A stretch of DNA of 64,000 nucleotides from Muribaculaceae bacterium (lineage in GTDB: Bacteria > Bacteroidota > Bacteroidia > Bacteroidales > Muribaculaceae). Of this stretch, positions 25,865 to 35,156 are shown piece by piece. The notes beneath the pieces are model-generated. The model was given only the letters and a program-made list of their open reading frames with translations. It was not told the DNA's origin and searched no databases. The first letter of the stretch is position 1, and each line of letters opens with the position of its first letter. The DNA is taken from the NCBI GenBank assembly GCA_017553785.1, contig JAFZKD010000044.1, forward strand, positions 1 to 64,000. The letters run 5' to 3'. The position numbers were made by a program, and so were the translations under genes.

Positions 25865-25872
25865 TAGCTTTG
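25865..25872 (+). promoter_or_regulatory. -7 element TAGCTTTG of the barrel/apbE operon
   Basis: Fits TAnnTTTG, 27 nt before the ATG at 25900. No clear -33 box. Confidence 0.45.
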
Positions 25873-25899
25873 GGGGTTGAAATCTTTATCCGTCATACG

Positions 25900-26487
25900 A
25901 TGAACAAGGTCATCTATATCGTTATCATACTGGTTACCACGGCGTTAACCGCATCATCCCAAGTGCGCTTCGGGTTGCGTGGCGGCATCACCGTTGGTGA
26001 GTTGCGATTTGACCGCGATGTCATTGACAGCGATAACCGTATCGGATACACTGGCGGACTTCTCCTGGACGCGAACATCCCAGTGGTGGGACTCGGCATT
26101 GAGGCCAGCGCGATGTATACCCACCGCGACAACCGCCTTACCGATCACGACCACGTGTTCAAGCGCCACTACTTCGAGTTTCCTGTTTACGCCCGATACC
26201 GCTTGAGCATCCCGGCGCTCGACAGGCTCTTGACACCATACCTTTTCACTGGGCCCAGCTTTTCAGTATTGTTCGATGAGAACCAACACACGAGTGACGC
26301 GAGCAACAAGACCTACCTGTCGTGGGACGTGGGTGGCGGTGTTGACCTGTTCAGGCACCTGAGGGTCTCGGCGGCCTACGGCATCGGCATCACCAAGGCC
26401 TTGGAGTATGTGGACAAGGAATACGATGGCAGACAGGTCAACGGCAAGGACCGCTACTGGACCCTGAACGCCGCATGGATATTTTAG
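25900..26487 (+). CDS. Outer-membrane beta-barrel protein (porin family) 1
   Basis: 195 residues from the ATG at 25900 (MNKVIYIVIILVTTALTASSQ, signal peptide). The mature part has eight or so amphipathic strands (VRFGLRGGITVGELRF, YTGGLLLDANIPV, LGIEASAMYTH, YFEFPVYARYRLSI, LTPYLFTGPSFSVLF, YLSWDVGGGVDLFRHLRVSAAYGIG) and ends in an aromatic residue (YWTLNAAWIF), as outer-membrane barrels do. It is of the OmpX/'porin family' type. The next gene is a paralogue, 62 nt on. Confidence 0.85.
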   Translation: MNKVIYIVIILVTTALTASSQVRFGLRGGITVGELRFDRDVIDSDNRIGYTGGLLLDANIPVVGLGIEASAMYTHRDNRLTDHDHVFKRHYFEFPVYARYRLSIPALDRLLTPYLFTGPSFSVLFDENQHTSDASNKTYLSWDVGGGVDLFRHLRVSAAYGIGITKALEYVDKEYDGRQVNGKDRYWTLNAAWIF

Positions 26488-26549
26488 AATATAACTTCAT
26501 CAGGGTGACCTACTGGATTTGACTGTGAGTCCCCCAGCAACACAAGAGA

Positions 26550-27173
26550 ATGAAAAAGATATTTTTACTGATCGCCGCGACTATTGTCGCATCAACAGCC
26601 TTGATGGCTCAAACCACTTCGCGCTGGGGCATCTCAGCCGGCGCAAACTTCAACGAGGTACATTTCAAGCAGACTGATATCGTGCCCAGCAAGCGCGCAT
26701 GGGGCCCCCAAGTGGGTCTCACCGGAGAAATGAACTTTAGCGGCATCGGGTTCGGAGTCGAGGGTTCTCTGCTCTACTCCCTCAAACAGGGCAAGGTGAA
26801 CTATGGCGAACGCACCATGTGGAACAGCCTGGGATTCGGCAACGAAACAGTATCCATGCATTACATTGACGTGCCTTTGCATCTCAAGTTCAAGTTCAAC
26901 CGCCTGAACGGTGCCGAAACCACCATCATGCCTATGGCATATGTGGGCCCGCAGTTCTCATTCCTCGTGGGCGCCAACCACAAGGACCTGAACTCCTATC
27001 CTCCAGTCAACGTCTATCTTGACATGGGTCTAGGATTTGAGCTGATGGAACGCGTGCAGCTGCGTGCCGGCTACAACTTCTCCATCGGCCAGTCGTTCCA
27101 CACCAAGCTGCTTGACGACAATGTCGCCAAGAACCGCACTTGGTACTTCGGCCTCACATGGTTCATGAAGTAA
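26550..27173 (+). CDS. Outer-membrane beta-barrel protein (porin family) 2
   Basis: 207 residues with signal peptide MKKIFLLIAATIVASTALMAQ. Same strand pattern as the preceding gene: WGISAGANFNEVHF, AWGPQVGLTGEMNFSGIGFGVEGSLLYS, HYIDVPLHLKFKFN, IMPMAYVGPQFSFLVGANH, VYLDMGLGFELMERVQLRAGYNFSIG, ending TWYFGLTWFMK. It is a small (eight-strand) barrel. It stands 3 nt before apbE, so it is transcribed and probably translated together with it. Confidence 0.85.
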   Translation: MKKIFLLIAATIVASTALMAQTTSRWGISAGANFNEVHFKQTDIVPSKRAWGPQVGLTGEMNFSGIGFGVEGSLLYSLKQGKVNYGERTMWNSLGFGNETVSMHYIDVPLHLKFKFNRLNGAETTIMPMAYVGPQFSFLVGANHKDLNSYPPVNVYLDMGLGFELMERVQLRAGYNFSIGQSFHTKLLDDNVAKNRTWYFGLTWFMK

Positions 27174-27176
27174 ACA

Positions 27177-28220
27177 ATGAATAAACGATACATCATGGTG
27201 CTTGCCGCACTCGTGGCCATGGCTGTTGCCATGTTTTGCTCACGGGAACGCAAGGCCTTTTTTTCGCCCTATGGCGACTCCTGGATCACCGAATCTGGTG
27301 TGGTGTGGACCACTGAGTACCATATCACTTACCACTCCCACGACAACAACCTGGGTGACAGCATCCAGCTCATCCTGAGCAATCTTGATAAGAGCGTCTC
27401 ACCTTACAACAAGGCTTCGCTCATTTCGGCCCTGAACAACAACACCTCGACACGTGTGGATGCATATCTCAAGAGGCTCTTTGCCGCTTCGGCCATCATC
27501 AACCGTGAGAGCGGCGGCGCATTTGACCCCACAGTAATGCCGCTAGTCAACGCTTGGGGCTTCGGTTACAAGGATGGAGCCCTACCCTCCCGCACCCAGA
27601 TTGACAGCATCCTGCAGTTTGTCGGGATGGGCAAAGTGAGCATCCATGGCGACTCGCTCATGAAAAAAGACCCTCGCGTGATGCTTGATTTCTCTTCCAT
27701 CGCCAAGGGTCTGGCATGCGACGAAATCGGGCGCATGTTCACTCGCAACGGAATCAGCGACTGGCTGGTCGAGATCGGTGGCGAGGTGGCCGCTAGCGGC
27801 GTCAACAAGAACGGCACACCCTGGCAAGTGTCGGTTGACATGCCAAACGAGGAACTGGACGGAAAAGTCTCGCACGAGAGCGCGTTGACGCTTTCGCTCA
27901 ACAACGCCACTGTCGCCACCAGCGGCAACTACCGCAAGTGGCGGGCCGAGGAAGGAAACAAACTGTCACACATTATCGACCCGCACACGGGCAACAGCAC
28001 CATCGGTACCCTGCTGAGTGTGACGGTCATTGCCGACGAGTGCATGCACGCCGACGCATGGGCAACGGCATGCATGGTCTTGGGAGACAGCGCCACACGC
28101 GCCATGATGCAGCACCGCGACGACTTGGGCGTGATGACCATCACCGCCGACACCATCAGCGGCAGTCTCATCGTTTGGAGCAACCGCACCTTTGCCAATC
28201 AAATCACCACCTCGCGCTAA
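27177..28220 (+). CDS. apbE: FAD:protein FMN transferase
   Basis: 347 residues with a lipoprotein-type N-terminus (hydrophobic segment ending VAMFC). ApbE family signatures: TEYHITYHS near the start, SVSPYNKASLISALN, GGAFDPTVMPLVNAWGFG, the metal/flavin loop DFSSIAKGLACDEIGR, VEIGGEVAASG, and SHIIDPHTG with VIADECMHADAWATACMVLG. The enzyme covalently attaches FMN to Thr of periplasmic-side flavoproteins such as NqrB/NqrC and RnfG. Its target genes are not in this window. It follows two barrel genes in one operon. Confidence 0.93.
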   Translation: MNKRYIMVLAALVAMAVAMFCSRERKAFFSPYGDSWITESGVVWTTEYHITYHSHDNNLGDSIQLILSNLDKSVSPYNKASLISALNNNTSTRVDAYLKRLFAASAIINRESGGAFDPTVMPLVNAWGFGYKDGALPSRTQIDSILQFVGMGKVSIHGDSLMKKDPRVMLDFSSIAKGLACDEIGRMFTRNGISDWLVEIGGEVAASGVNKNGTPWQVSVDMPNEELDGKVSHESALTLSLNNATVATSGNYRKWRAEEGNKLSHIIDPHTGNSTIGTLLSVTVIADECMHADAWATACMVLGDSATRAMMQHRDDLGVMTITADTISGSLIVWSNRTFANQITTSR

Positions 28221-28255
28221 TCACAGCACAACCCTAGAATCGTCTTTTTAGACGG

Positions 28256-29017
28256 CTATTGGGCGATGATGAGGTCAATGCCTAGGTCTTCAATCTTTTT
28301 CACAGTCTTGGGAGAGATACCGGCGTCGGTGATAATCAGGTCAACAGCGTCTATATCGGCAATCTTGGCGAATCCGCGACGGCCAAACTTGGTGCTGTCG
28401 GCCAACACAATGGTCTTTTGGGCTGCAGCCATCATTTTTTGGTTAAGCGCCGCCTCACGCATCTCGGTAGTCGTGATGCCGAATTCCAAGTCGATGCCGT
28501 CAACACCCAGATACAGTTTGCTAAAGGAACACTGGTCAAGAATGCGTGACGCATACTCTCCGACGACCGACAGGCTGCTGTGCCTGAGCAGTCCGCCTAA
28601 CTGAACGATGTCGATGTTCTCGTGCTCCGACAGTATGTTGCTCACAGGCAATGATGCCGAAACCACCGTCAATTTGTGGATGGGCACGATATTACGCGCA
28701 AGGGCGTGCACCGTCGTTCCCGAGGCAATGCAAATGCTGTCATTGCGGGTGATGAGCCGAGCCGCCTCGCGCCCGATGGCGTGTTTTTCGTCGGTCGAGA
28801 GCTTTTCCTTCTCGTTCACCGACCTGTTATTGATATAAGGATTAATCAGCACCGCCTTGCCGTGGCTGCGATACAGTTTGTCACTCTTTTCCAGTTCGGT
28901 AAGGTCTTTGCGGATGGTTACCGCCGACACATCAAGCAACTTCACGAGGTCAGAGACGAGCACCGACCCGTGCTTGATGAGCTCTTCCATGATGATTTCG
29001 TGTCGTTTCTCTTTCAT
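28256..29017 (-). CDS. DeoR/GlpR-family transcriptional repressor
   Basis: 253 residues. The N-terminal winged HTH reads RHEIIMEELIKHGSVLVSDLV, then LLDVSAVTIRKDLTELEKSD and the wing LYRSHGKAVL. The C-terminal sugar-phosphate-binding domain has the DeoR landmarks SICIASGTTVHALARNI, VSASLPVSNIL, QLGGLLRHSSLSVVG, LGVDGID, TTTEMREAALNQKMM, ADSTKFGRRGFAKI. It is transcribed divergently from glpA across a 364-bp region rich in AAACGAAA elements, so it very likely controls the glp operon in response to glycerol-3-phosphate. A gene name glpR would be reasonable by context, but DeoR paralogues are many, so I leave it blank. Confidence 0.9.
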   Translation of the reverse strand: MKEKRHEIIMEELIKHGSVLVSDLVKLLDVSAVTIRKDLTELEKSDKLYRSHGKAVLINPYINNRSVNEKEKLSTDEKHAIGREAARLITRNDSICIASGTTVHALARNIVPIHKLTVVSASLPVSNILSEHENIDIVQLGGLLRHSSLSVVGEYASRILDQCSFSKLYLGVDGIDLEFGITTTEMREAALNQKMMAAAQKTIVLADSTKFGRRGFAKIADIDAVDLIITDAGISPKTVKKIEDLGIDLIIAQ

Positions 29018-29049
29018 TTTGATGGTAGATAGTTATCGTTGCGATGCGG

Positions 29050-29080
29050 CAAAAGTAGAAAAAAGATATCAATCAACCAA
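29050..29080 (-). promoter_or_regulatory. Promoter of the DeoR-type regulator gene
   Basis: Minus-strand TTGG (29077-29080), 19 bp, TACTTTTG (29050-29057), about 32 nt before the start codon. Confidence 0.6.
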
Positions 29081-29120
29081 AAAAATCATCGGAAATCTTA
29101 TATTTTTTATCAAAATGGTA

Positions 29121-29298
29121 TTTCGTTTGTTTTCTACAAGTAATTATTTTACGAATAACTTATTTCAAAACGAAAGCATATAAACAATAAAACGAAATAT
29201 TGTTTTTGGTAAAAATCTAGATTATATGATTGATTAATTATCTGATTTTTAATAATTTATAATAAAACATGGAAAATTTTATAAAAATAAATACGAAA
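29121..29298. promoter_or_regulatory. Candidate operator cluster (AAACGAAA boxes) between regulator and glpA
   Basis: AAACGAAA occurs at 29168-29175 and 29190-29197 (22 bp apart, about two helical turns), in inverted form (TTTCGTTT) at 29121-29128, and as a weaker ACGAAA at 29293-29298 just before the glpA -33 box. DeoR-type repressors bind such repeated boxes in divergent regions. The wider region (29018-29381) is otherwise AT-rich and without genes. Confidence 0.5.
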
Positions 29299-29302
29299 AT
29301 AT

Positions 29303-29333
29303 TTTGTCAATCCAAAATTAAATTATAACTTTG
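29303..29333 (+). promoter_or_regulatory. Consensus promoter of the glp operon
   Basis: TTTG (29303-29306), 19-bp spacer, TAACTTTG (29326-29333): a full match to the Bacteroidota consensus. Expected start of transcription ~29340, giving a leader of ~40 nt before glpA. Confidence 0.75.
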
Positions 29334-29381
29334 CAGCGAAACTAAACAAAAACATGTTATGCTACCTTAAAAACCCTGTTT

Positions 29382-31025
29382 ATGGTAACAAGCGACATTT
29401 ATAAAAAAGAATATGACGTGATCATCATTGGCGGTGGCGCGACAGGCGCCGGCACCGCCAGGGATTGCGCCTTGCGTGGATTAAGCGTTTTGCTTGTCGA
29501 ACGCAACGACTACAGCACGGGAGCCACGGGCCGAAACCACGGACTCATGCACAGCGGTGCGAGATATGCCGTGACCGACAGCGAGAGCGCCAGCGAGTGC
29601 ATCAGCGAGAACATGATTCTTAGACACATCGCAAGGCATTGCGTGGAAGAGACCGACGGCCTCTTCATCACCCTACCCGAGGACGACCTGGAATATCAGA
29701 AGACCTTCGTGGAAGCCTGCCACAAAGCCGGCATCCGCGCCGATGTCATCGACCCTCAGGAGGCCCGGCACATCGAGCCTGCAGTGAACCCCGACCTCAT
29801 CGGCGCAGTCCGTGTGCCCGACGCATCCATCGACCCGTTCCGCCTCACCGTCGCCAACCTGCTTGACGCACGCATCCACGGCGCCGAGACGCTCAACTAC
29901 CATGAAGTGGAGGGCTTGGTCATCAACCAGAACCGTGCCGAGGGCGTAAAACTGCTCAACAAGCTCAACGGTGAGCACGTGGAGGTGCGCGGACGCGTTG
30001 TCGTCAACGCCGCGGGCATCTGGGGACAGAAAATCGCGAAGACTGCAGGCGTGAACATCTCGATGTTCCCCGCCAGGGGCGCTCTGCTCATCTTCGGGCA
30101 CCGCGTGAATCACATGGTCATCAACCGCTGCCGCAAGCCCGCCAACGCCGACATCCTGGTGCCCGACGACACCGTCTGCGTCATCGGCACCACCAGCGAC
30201 CGCATCCCCATCGAGACCGTGGACGACATGCGCGTGACACGCGAGGAGGTGGACGTCCTGCTCAAGGAGGGCATGAAAATCGCCCCGTCGCTTGCTACGA
30301 CACGCATCATCCGCGCCTACGCTGGAGTCCGCCCGTTGGTAGCCAGCGATGACGACCCCAGCGGCCGCAGCATCAGCCGCGGCATCGTATGTCTGGATCA
30401 CGCCAAGCGCGACGGCATTGAGGGCCTGATAACTATCACTGGAGGCAAGATGATGACCTACCGCCTGATGGGCGAGGTGGCCACCAATGCGGTATGCGCC
30501 AAGTTGGGCAACACGGCACCTTGCATCACAGCCACCGAGCCTCTGCCCGGATCAGAGCCTGACGGCCCCAGGCAAGGCGACGCGACCAAACGCTACAGCT
30601 TCGGTGAACGTGCAGCGATCGGCCGTCACGGCTCACTGGCCGCACGCATCGAAAAAGACAACGACATCGACAACGCCCTGGTGTGCGAGTGCGAAGGCGT
30701 CACCGTGGGCGAAATCAAATTTGCCGTGCACCAGCTTCATGTACACAACTTAGTGAACTTGCGCAGGCGCACCCGCGTGGGGATGGGCACCTGTCAGGGC
30801 AAACTATGCTCCTGCAGGGCAGCATCGCTCATGGGCGAGTTCAAACAAGACGTGAAAGCCGCCCAGGAAGACCTCGCCGCATTCCTCGATGAGCGATGGA
30901 AAGGCATGAGGCCCGTGGCATGGGGCGACACACTGCGTGAAGCGCAGCTGACAGCCGCCATCTACGAAGGCCTGTGCGGACTGGACTCAGCCGTTAATAC
31001 CGAAGGAAAGGAGGACGTACAATGA
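29382..31025 (+). CDS. glpA: Anaerobic glycerol-3-phosphate dehydrogenase subunit A
   Basis: 547 residues, as in E. coli GlpA. FAD-binding GGGATGAG at residues 17-24 is followed by ATGRNHGLMHSGARYAV, the substrate-site region of G3P dehydrogenases. The C-terminal third carries a BFD-like [2Fe-2S] domain with cysteines in VCECEGVT and GTCQGKLCSC. With GlpB and GlpC it oxidises sn-glycerol-3-phosphate to dihydroxyacetone phosphate and passes electrons to the quinone pool. Its stop overlaps the glpB start by 4 bases (ATGA). Confidence 0.95.
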   Translation: MVTSDIYKKEYDVIIIGGGATGAGTARDCALRGLSVLLVERNDYSTGATGRNHGLMHSGARYAVTDSESASECISENMILRHIARHCVEETDGLFITLPEDDLEYQKTFVEACHKAGIRADVIDPQEARHIEPAVNPDLIGAVRVPDASIDPFRLTVANLLDARIHGAETLNYHEVEGLVINQNRAEGVKLLNKLNGEHVEVRGRVVVNAAGIWGQKIAKTAGVNISMFPARGALLIFGHRVNHMVINRCRKPANADILVPDDTVCVIGTTSDRIPIETVDDMRVTREEVDVLLKEGMKIAPSLATTRIIRAYAGVRPLVASDDDPSGRSISRGIVCLDHAKRDGIEGLITITGGKMMTYRLMGEVATNAVCAKLGNTAPCITATEPLPGSEPDGPRQGDATKRYSFGERAAIGRHGSLAARIEKDNDIDNALVCECEGVTVGEIKFAVHQLHVHNLVNLRRRTRVGMGTCQGKLCSCRAASLMGEFKQDVKAAQEDLAAFLDERWKGMRPVAWGDTLREAQLTAAIYEGLCGLDSAVNTEGKEDVQ

Positions 31026-32269
31026 GAATGGACACCGTTATCATGGGAGGAGGCCTGAGCGGCTTAGCCTGTGGCATCGCACTCGCCAAGCGTGGCCAAC
31101 GCGTAGCCATCGTATCAAGCGGACAAAGCACCATGTTGTTCAATGGCGGCTCGATGGAGCTGCTGGGCAATATCGACGGCGACACGGTCACCACTCCGTT
31201 AGAGGCCATTAAGACCCTACCCCAAGACCACCCTTACAGCAAGATCGGGGCCGACCGCATCGCAGGACTGACCGACAGGGCAAAACTATTGCTCAACGAC
31301 GCCGGCATCAGCATGCAAGGCTCAGCTACCGCCAACCACTGGCGCATCACCCCGATGGGCGTCGCCAAACCCGCATGGCTCACTTTGAGTGACCACCTCA
31401 GGATTAACGACCTCAGCAAGTTACCAGCCAAACGTTTAGCCCTGATGAGTATTCGCGGATACCTGGACCAACCCAACGCTATGCTGGCACAAGGCCTGCG
31501 CGACCTGGGTTTCGAGGTCGATGTCATTGATTTCACCACCGACGACATCTCCGCCCTGCGCCGCAGCCCCAGCGAGATGCGCGCCACAAGTTTGGCCAAG
31601 CGTCTGGTGAGCACATCTGCCCTGCAGCGCGTGGCCGACCAGATCAACAGCCTCGCCGCCGATGCCGATATCGTTTTGATGCCCAGCGTGTTAGGACAGA
31701 ACGAGGAGAGCGATTTCCAAACGCTTCAGTCCATGACCAAGAAGCCTCTGCGCCTTGTCGCTACCCTACCTCCCGCCGTGGCAGGCATGAGGATGATGAC
31801 GCAGCTGCGTCACTACTTCAGGATGCTGGGTGGCAACTACCTCATGGGCGACAGTGCCGTGAAAGGCACTTTTGAGGGCGACCGTCTGACCGCCATCACC
31901 ACAGCCAAGCTCGCCGAAATGCCGCTCAAGGCCGACCAATTCGTGCTGGCCACAGGCTCGTTCATCAGCCGAGGACTGATTTCGGACTATGAGCGCGTTT
32001 ATGAACCCGTGCTGGGCGTGGATGTGGATGCCGACACCAATCCCGACAACTGGACCCGCTTTGGCGTGCTGCAACCCCAAGCCTATTCCCGCTTTGGCGT
32101 TGCCACCGATGATCAGTTGCGCTGCCTCAAGCAAGGCAAACCAATCACTAACCTCCATGCCATCGGCTCGATCCTGAGTGGACATGATGCCGTGAAGATG
32201 GGCGACGGCACCGGCGTATCGCTGATTTCGGCGCTCGCGGTGGTGGACCACATCATGGAGAACAAATAA
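31022..32269 (+). CDS. glpB: Anaerobic glycerol-3-phosphate dehydrogenase subunit B
   Basis: 415 residues, close to the usual ~420. The start MRMDTVIMGGGLSGLACGIA has the flavin-binding GGGLSG loop and reads like the E. coli protein. Further family segments are TMLFNGGSMELLG, MPSVLGQNEE and the end GHDAVKMGDGTGVSLISAL. GlpB is the FMN-containing subunit that links GlpA to the membrane subunit GlpC. It is translationally coupled to glpA; glpC follows after about 100 nt. Confidence 0.94.
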   Translation: MRMDTVIMGGGLSGLACGIALAKRGQRVAIVSSGQSTMLFNGGSMELLGNIDGDTVTTPLEAIKTLPQDHPYSKIGADRIAGLTDRAKLLLNDAGISMQGSATANHWRITPMGVAKPAWLTLSDHLRINDLSKLPAKRLALMSIRGYLDQPNAMLAQGLRDLGFEVDVIDFTTDDISALRRSPSEMRATSLAKRLVSTSALQRVADQINSLAADADIVLMPSVLGQNEESDFQTLQSMTKKPLRLVATLPPAVAGMRMMTQLRHYFRMLGGNYLMGDSAVKGTFEGDRLTAITTAKLAEMPLKADQFVLATGSFISRGLISDYERVYEPVLGVDVDADTNPDNWTRFGVLQPQAYSRFGVATDDQLRCLKQGKPITNLHAIGSILSGHDAVKMGDGTGVSLISALAVVDHIMENK

Positions 32270-32370
32270 CCGCGATTTCAACCATACGGAACTCAGGTCA
32301 TCACGACCTCGACTAATGGTTTAAATATAGATAGATAACGATTTGATTGATGATTTTTTAATGGGATATT

Positions 32371-33633
32371 ATGGCTGAACGAATGCAAATATGCAACCTC
32401 AGCGAGAACAACTTCGAGCAATGCACCAAGTGCAGCATCTGCACCACGGTCTGCCCCGTTGCCGCTGTGACCACCGACTATCCCGGCCCCAAGCAGGCCG
32501 GCCCCGACGGTGAGCGCTACCGCTTGAAGGACCCCGCCTATTTTGACAAGGCGTTGAAGCTATGCCTCAATTGCAAGCGTTGTGAAGTGGCTTGCCCGAG
32601 CGGAGTCCACATCGCTGACATTATCCAGCACGCCCGCATGCGTGCCACCGAAGGCAAAAAAGCGAACCTGCGCGACACCATGCTCGCCAACACCGACCTG
32701 CTGGGCACCATGGCCAACCTGGTGGCGCCTGTCGCCAATGCCACGCTGGGCCTGAAACCCACTAAACTGGTGATGGACAGCGTCATGGCTATCGATAAGC
32801 ACCGCACGTTCCCTGCCTATAGCCGTCAAAAGTTTACGACCTGGTACAAGCGCTATGCCGCCAAGCAACAGGATTCTTATGCCAACCACGTGAGCTACTT
32901 CCACGGCTGCTACGTCAATTACAATTTTCCCAAGCTAGGCCAAGACCTGGTCAAGCTGATGAATGCCGTGGGCTATGGCGTACACCTGCTGGACAAGGAG
33001 CAGTGCTGCGGTGTCGCTCTGATCGCTAACGGCCTGTACAAGCAAGCAAGGCGCCAAGCAAGCACCAACATCACCAGCATCCGCAAATCGGTGAACGAAG
33101 ACCATCGCACCGTGATCACCACCAGCTCGAGCTGCACCTTCAATATGCGGGATGAGTATCCCTCGATGCTCAGTATCGACAACGCCGATGTTCGCGACAA
33201 TATCAACTTGGCTACACGTTTCATCTACAACCTTGTAGATGAAGGAGAAATCAAGCTTGTTTTCAAGGAAAACTATAAGCGCAGACTAGCCTACCATACC
33301 GCTTGCCACATGCAGCGCATGGGATGGCAACTGTTCAGCATCGAACTGCTTCGAATGATTCCCGGCCTTGAACTTGAAGTGCTGGAACAGGAGTGCTGTG
33401 GCATCTCGGGCACCTATGGCTTCAAGAAAGAGAATTACGAGCGTTCCCAAGCTATCGGATCGGTACTGTTCAAGAGCATCGAAGCGGCCAAGGTCGAGGC
33501 TGTCACCACCGACTGCGAGACCTGCAAGTGGCAGATCGAAATGTCCACCGGCCTGCCCGTCGAGAACCCGATCAGTGTCCTCGCCGATGCCCTTGACGTG
33601 GAAGCTACTCGTGCTGCCAACGGAATCAAATAA
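32371..33633 (+). CDS. glpC: Anaerobic glycerol-3-phosphate dehydrogenase subunit C
   Basis: 420 residues. Two [4Fe-4S] motifs stand at the start: CTKCSICTTVCPV and CLNCKRCEVACPSG. Two CCG domains follow, with cysteines in FHGCYVNYN, EQCCGVALIANG, HTACHMQRMG, EQECCGISGTYG and TDCETCKWQIEM. GlpC anchors the GlpAB dimer at the cytoplasmic membrane and relays electrons to menaquinone, as expected for an anaerobic gut bacterium ending in fumarate reduction. It is followed by glpT after 54 nt. Confidence 0.94.
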   Translation: MAERMQICNLSENNFEQCTKCSICTTVCPVAAVTTDYPGPKQAGPDGERYRLKDPAYFDKALKLCLNCKRCEVACPSGVHIADIIQHARMRATEGKKANLRDTMLANTDLLGTMANLVAPVANATLGLKPTKLVMDSVMAIDKHRTFPAYSRQKFTTWYKRYAAKQQDSYANHVSYFHGCYVNYNFPKLGQDLVKLMNAVGYGVHLLDKEQCCGVALIANGLYKQARRQASTNITSIRKSVNEDHRTVITTSSSCTFNMRDEYPSMLSIDNADVRDNINLATRFIYNLVDEGEIKLVFKENYKRRLAYHTACHMQRMGWQLFSIELLRMIPGLELEVLEQECCGISGTYGFKKENYERSQAIGSVLFKSIEAAKVEAVTTDCETCKWQIEMSTGLPVENPISVLADALDVEATRAANGIK

Positions 33634-33687
33634 ATTTAAATAAACACTTTAAATATTAAACTATAAACTTTAAAACTTCAAAGAATT

Positions 33688-35115
33688 ATGGCAAGTTTTT
33701 TAGCTCCACCGGCCTATAAGCCGGAACAGACTGGCCCCGAGGCCGATGCCAAGTACAAAAGGCTGCGTTGGCAAGTCTTTATCGGCATCTTCATCGGCTA
33801 TGCCGGTTTCTACCTGGTGAGAAAGAATTTCTCCATGGCGATTCCCATGCTCGAGCCCTTTGGCTTTACCAAGGGTATGCTGGGTACAGCCTTGGCGATG
33901 AACGCCGTGGCATACGGCTTCTCCAAGTTCGTCATGGCCAGCATCAGCGACCGCAGCAATGCACGCCGCTTCCTGCCGCTGGGTCTGATCCTGTCGGCCA
34001 TCGCCATGCTGTTCATGATGGTTCCCATCGTAGCGCTGGACCCCATCGGTCATCCCGAGCGCAAGGGTCTCGCCGTATTCCTGATGGGGGCTTTCAACTT
34101 CCTCGTGGGTTGGTTCCAGGGAATGGGCTGGCCTCCGTGCGGACGCGTAATGACGCGCTGGTTCTCCATTAAGGAACGCGGTACATGGATGAGCGTGTGG
34201 AATACCGCCCACAACGTGGGTGGCGCTCTCGTAGGTCCCATGGCTGCTTATGGTGCGATGTGGTTTGGCTCATGGTTCTACGGCAACGATGAGAAAATGT
34301 ACTTCCTCATCGGTACTTACGCCTTCCCCGCTGCAGTAGCTATCCTGATCGCCATTATCGCCTATGTGCTCATCCGCGACACCCCTCAGTCCTGTGGATT
34401 GCCCTCTATCGAGAAGTGGAGCGGCTCTGCCTCCAAGAACTATGACGAGAAGAAGAGCGAACAGTCACTGAGTATCGGTCAAATCTTCAAGACCGTCCTC
34501 TCGAACAAGTTCTTGTGGTACATCGCTCTTGCCAACTCATTTATCTATATGGTGCGCTATGGTTGCCTGGACTGGGCTCCCACCATCCTGAGCGAGCAGG
34601 GCGTGGACATCAAGAATGCCGGTTGGGCCTACTTCGCCTATGAGATCGCTGCCATCCCCGGAACCATCTTCTGCGGCTGGTTGAGCGACAAGGTGTTTAA
34701 CGGCCGTCGCGCGCTGCCCACCATGATTTTCATGGCCCTCATCATCGTGGCTATCGTCATTTACTGGCAAAACATGACCAACCTGAGCGTCGTCATCGGC
34801 TGTCTGATTGCCATCGGCTTCCTTATCTACGGTCCTGTGATGCTAATCGGCGTACAGGCACTTGACCTGGCTCCGAAGAATGCTGCTGGCACCGCCGCTG
34901 GCCTCACCGGCTTCATGGGCTACGTACTGGGTACTGCTATCCTGGCCAACACCGTGCTGGGTTACGTTGCCGAGAGCACCGGCGGCTGGGATATGCCGTT
35001 TATCCTGCTCATTGTGGGTTGCATCGGCGCCATCATCTTCATGGCGATGACCTACAAGGAGGAGCAGTATCTCGTTGCCGACCGCAAGGGCGAGCACATC
35101 GAAAAGAAAGAATAA
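33688..35115 (+). CDS. glpT: Glycerol-3-phosphate transporter (MFS, OPA family)
   Basis: 475 residues with the 12-helix pattern of the organophosphate:phosphate antiporter family. YAGFYLVRKNFSMAIPML in helix 1 has the arginine/lysine region used for phosphate binding; WFQGMGWPPCGRVMTRWFS and GTWMSVWNTAHNVGGALVGP are OPA signatures, and MVRYGCLDWAPTIL lies in the second half with the second conserved arginine. It exchanges external G3P for internal phosphate at the inner membrane. Its place between glpC and glpQ gives the substrate. Confidence 0.93.
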   Translation: MASFLAPPAYKPEQTGPEADAKYKRLRWQVFIGIFIGYAGFYLVRKNFSMAIPMLEPFGFTKGMLGTALAMNAVAYGFSKFVMASISDRSNARRFLPLGLILSAIAMLFMMVPIVALDPIGHPERKGLAVFLMGAFNFLVGWFQGMGWPPCGRVMTRWFSIKERGTWMSVWNTAHNVGGALVGPMAAYGAMWFGSWFYGNDEKMYFLIGTYAFPAAVAILIAIIAYVLIRDTPQSCGLPSIEKWSGSASKNYDEKKSEQSLSIGQIFKTVLSNKFLWYIALANSFIYMVRYGCLDWAPTILSEQGVDIKNAGWAYFAYEIAAIPGTIFCGWLSDKVFNGRRALPTMIFMALIIVAIVIYWQNMTNLSVVIGCLIAIGFLIYGPVMLIGVQALDLAPKNAAGTAAGLTGFMGYVLGTAILANTVLGYVAESTGGWDMPFILLIVGCIGAIIFMAMTYKEEQYLVADRKGEHIEKKE

Positions 35116-35156
35116 TCAATTATCACAATATTTTATTCATTAAAACCATTTAACTT

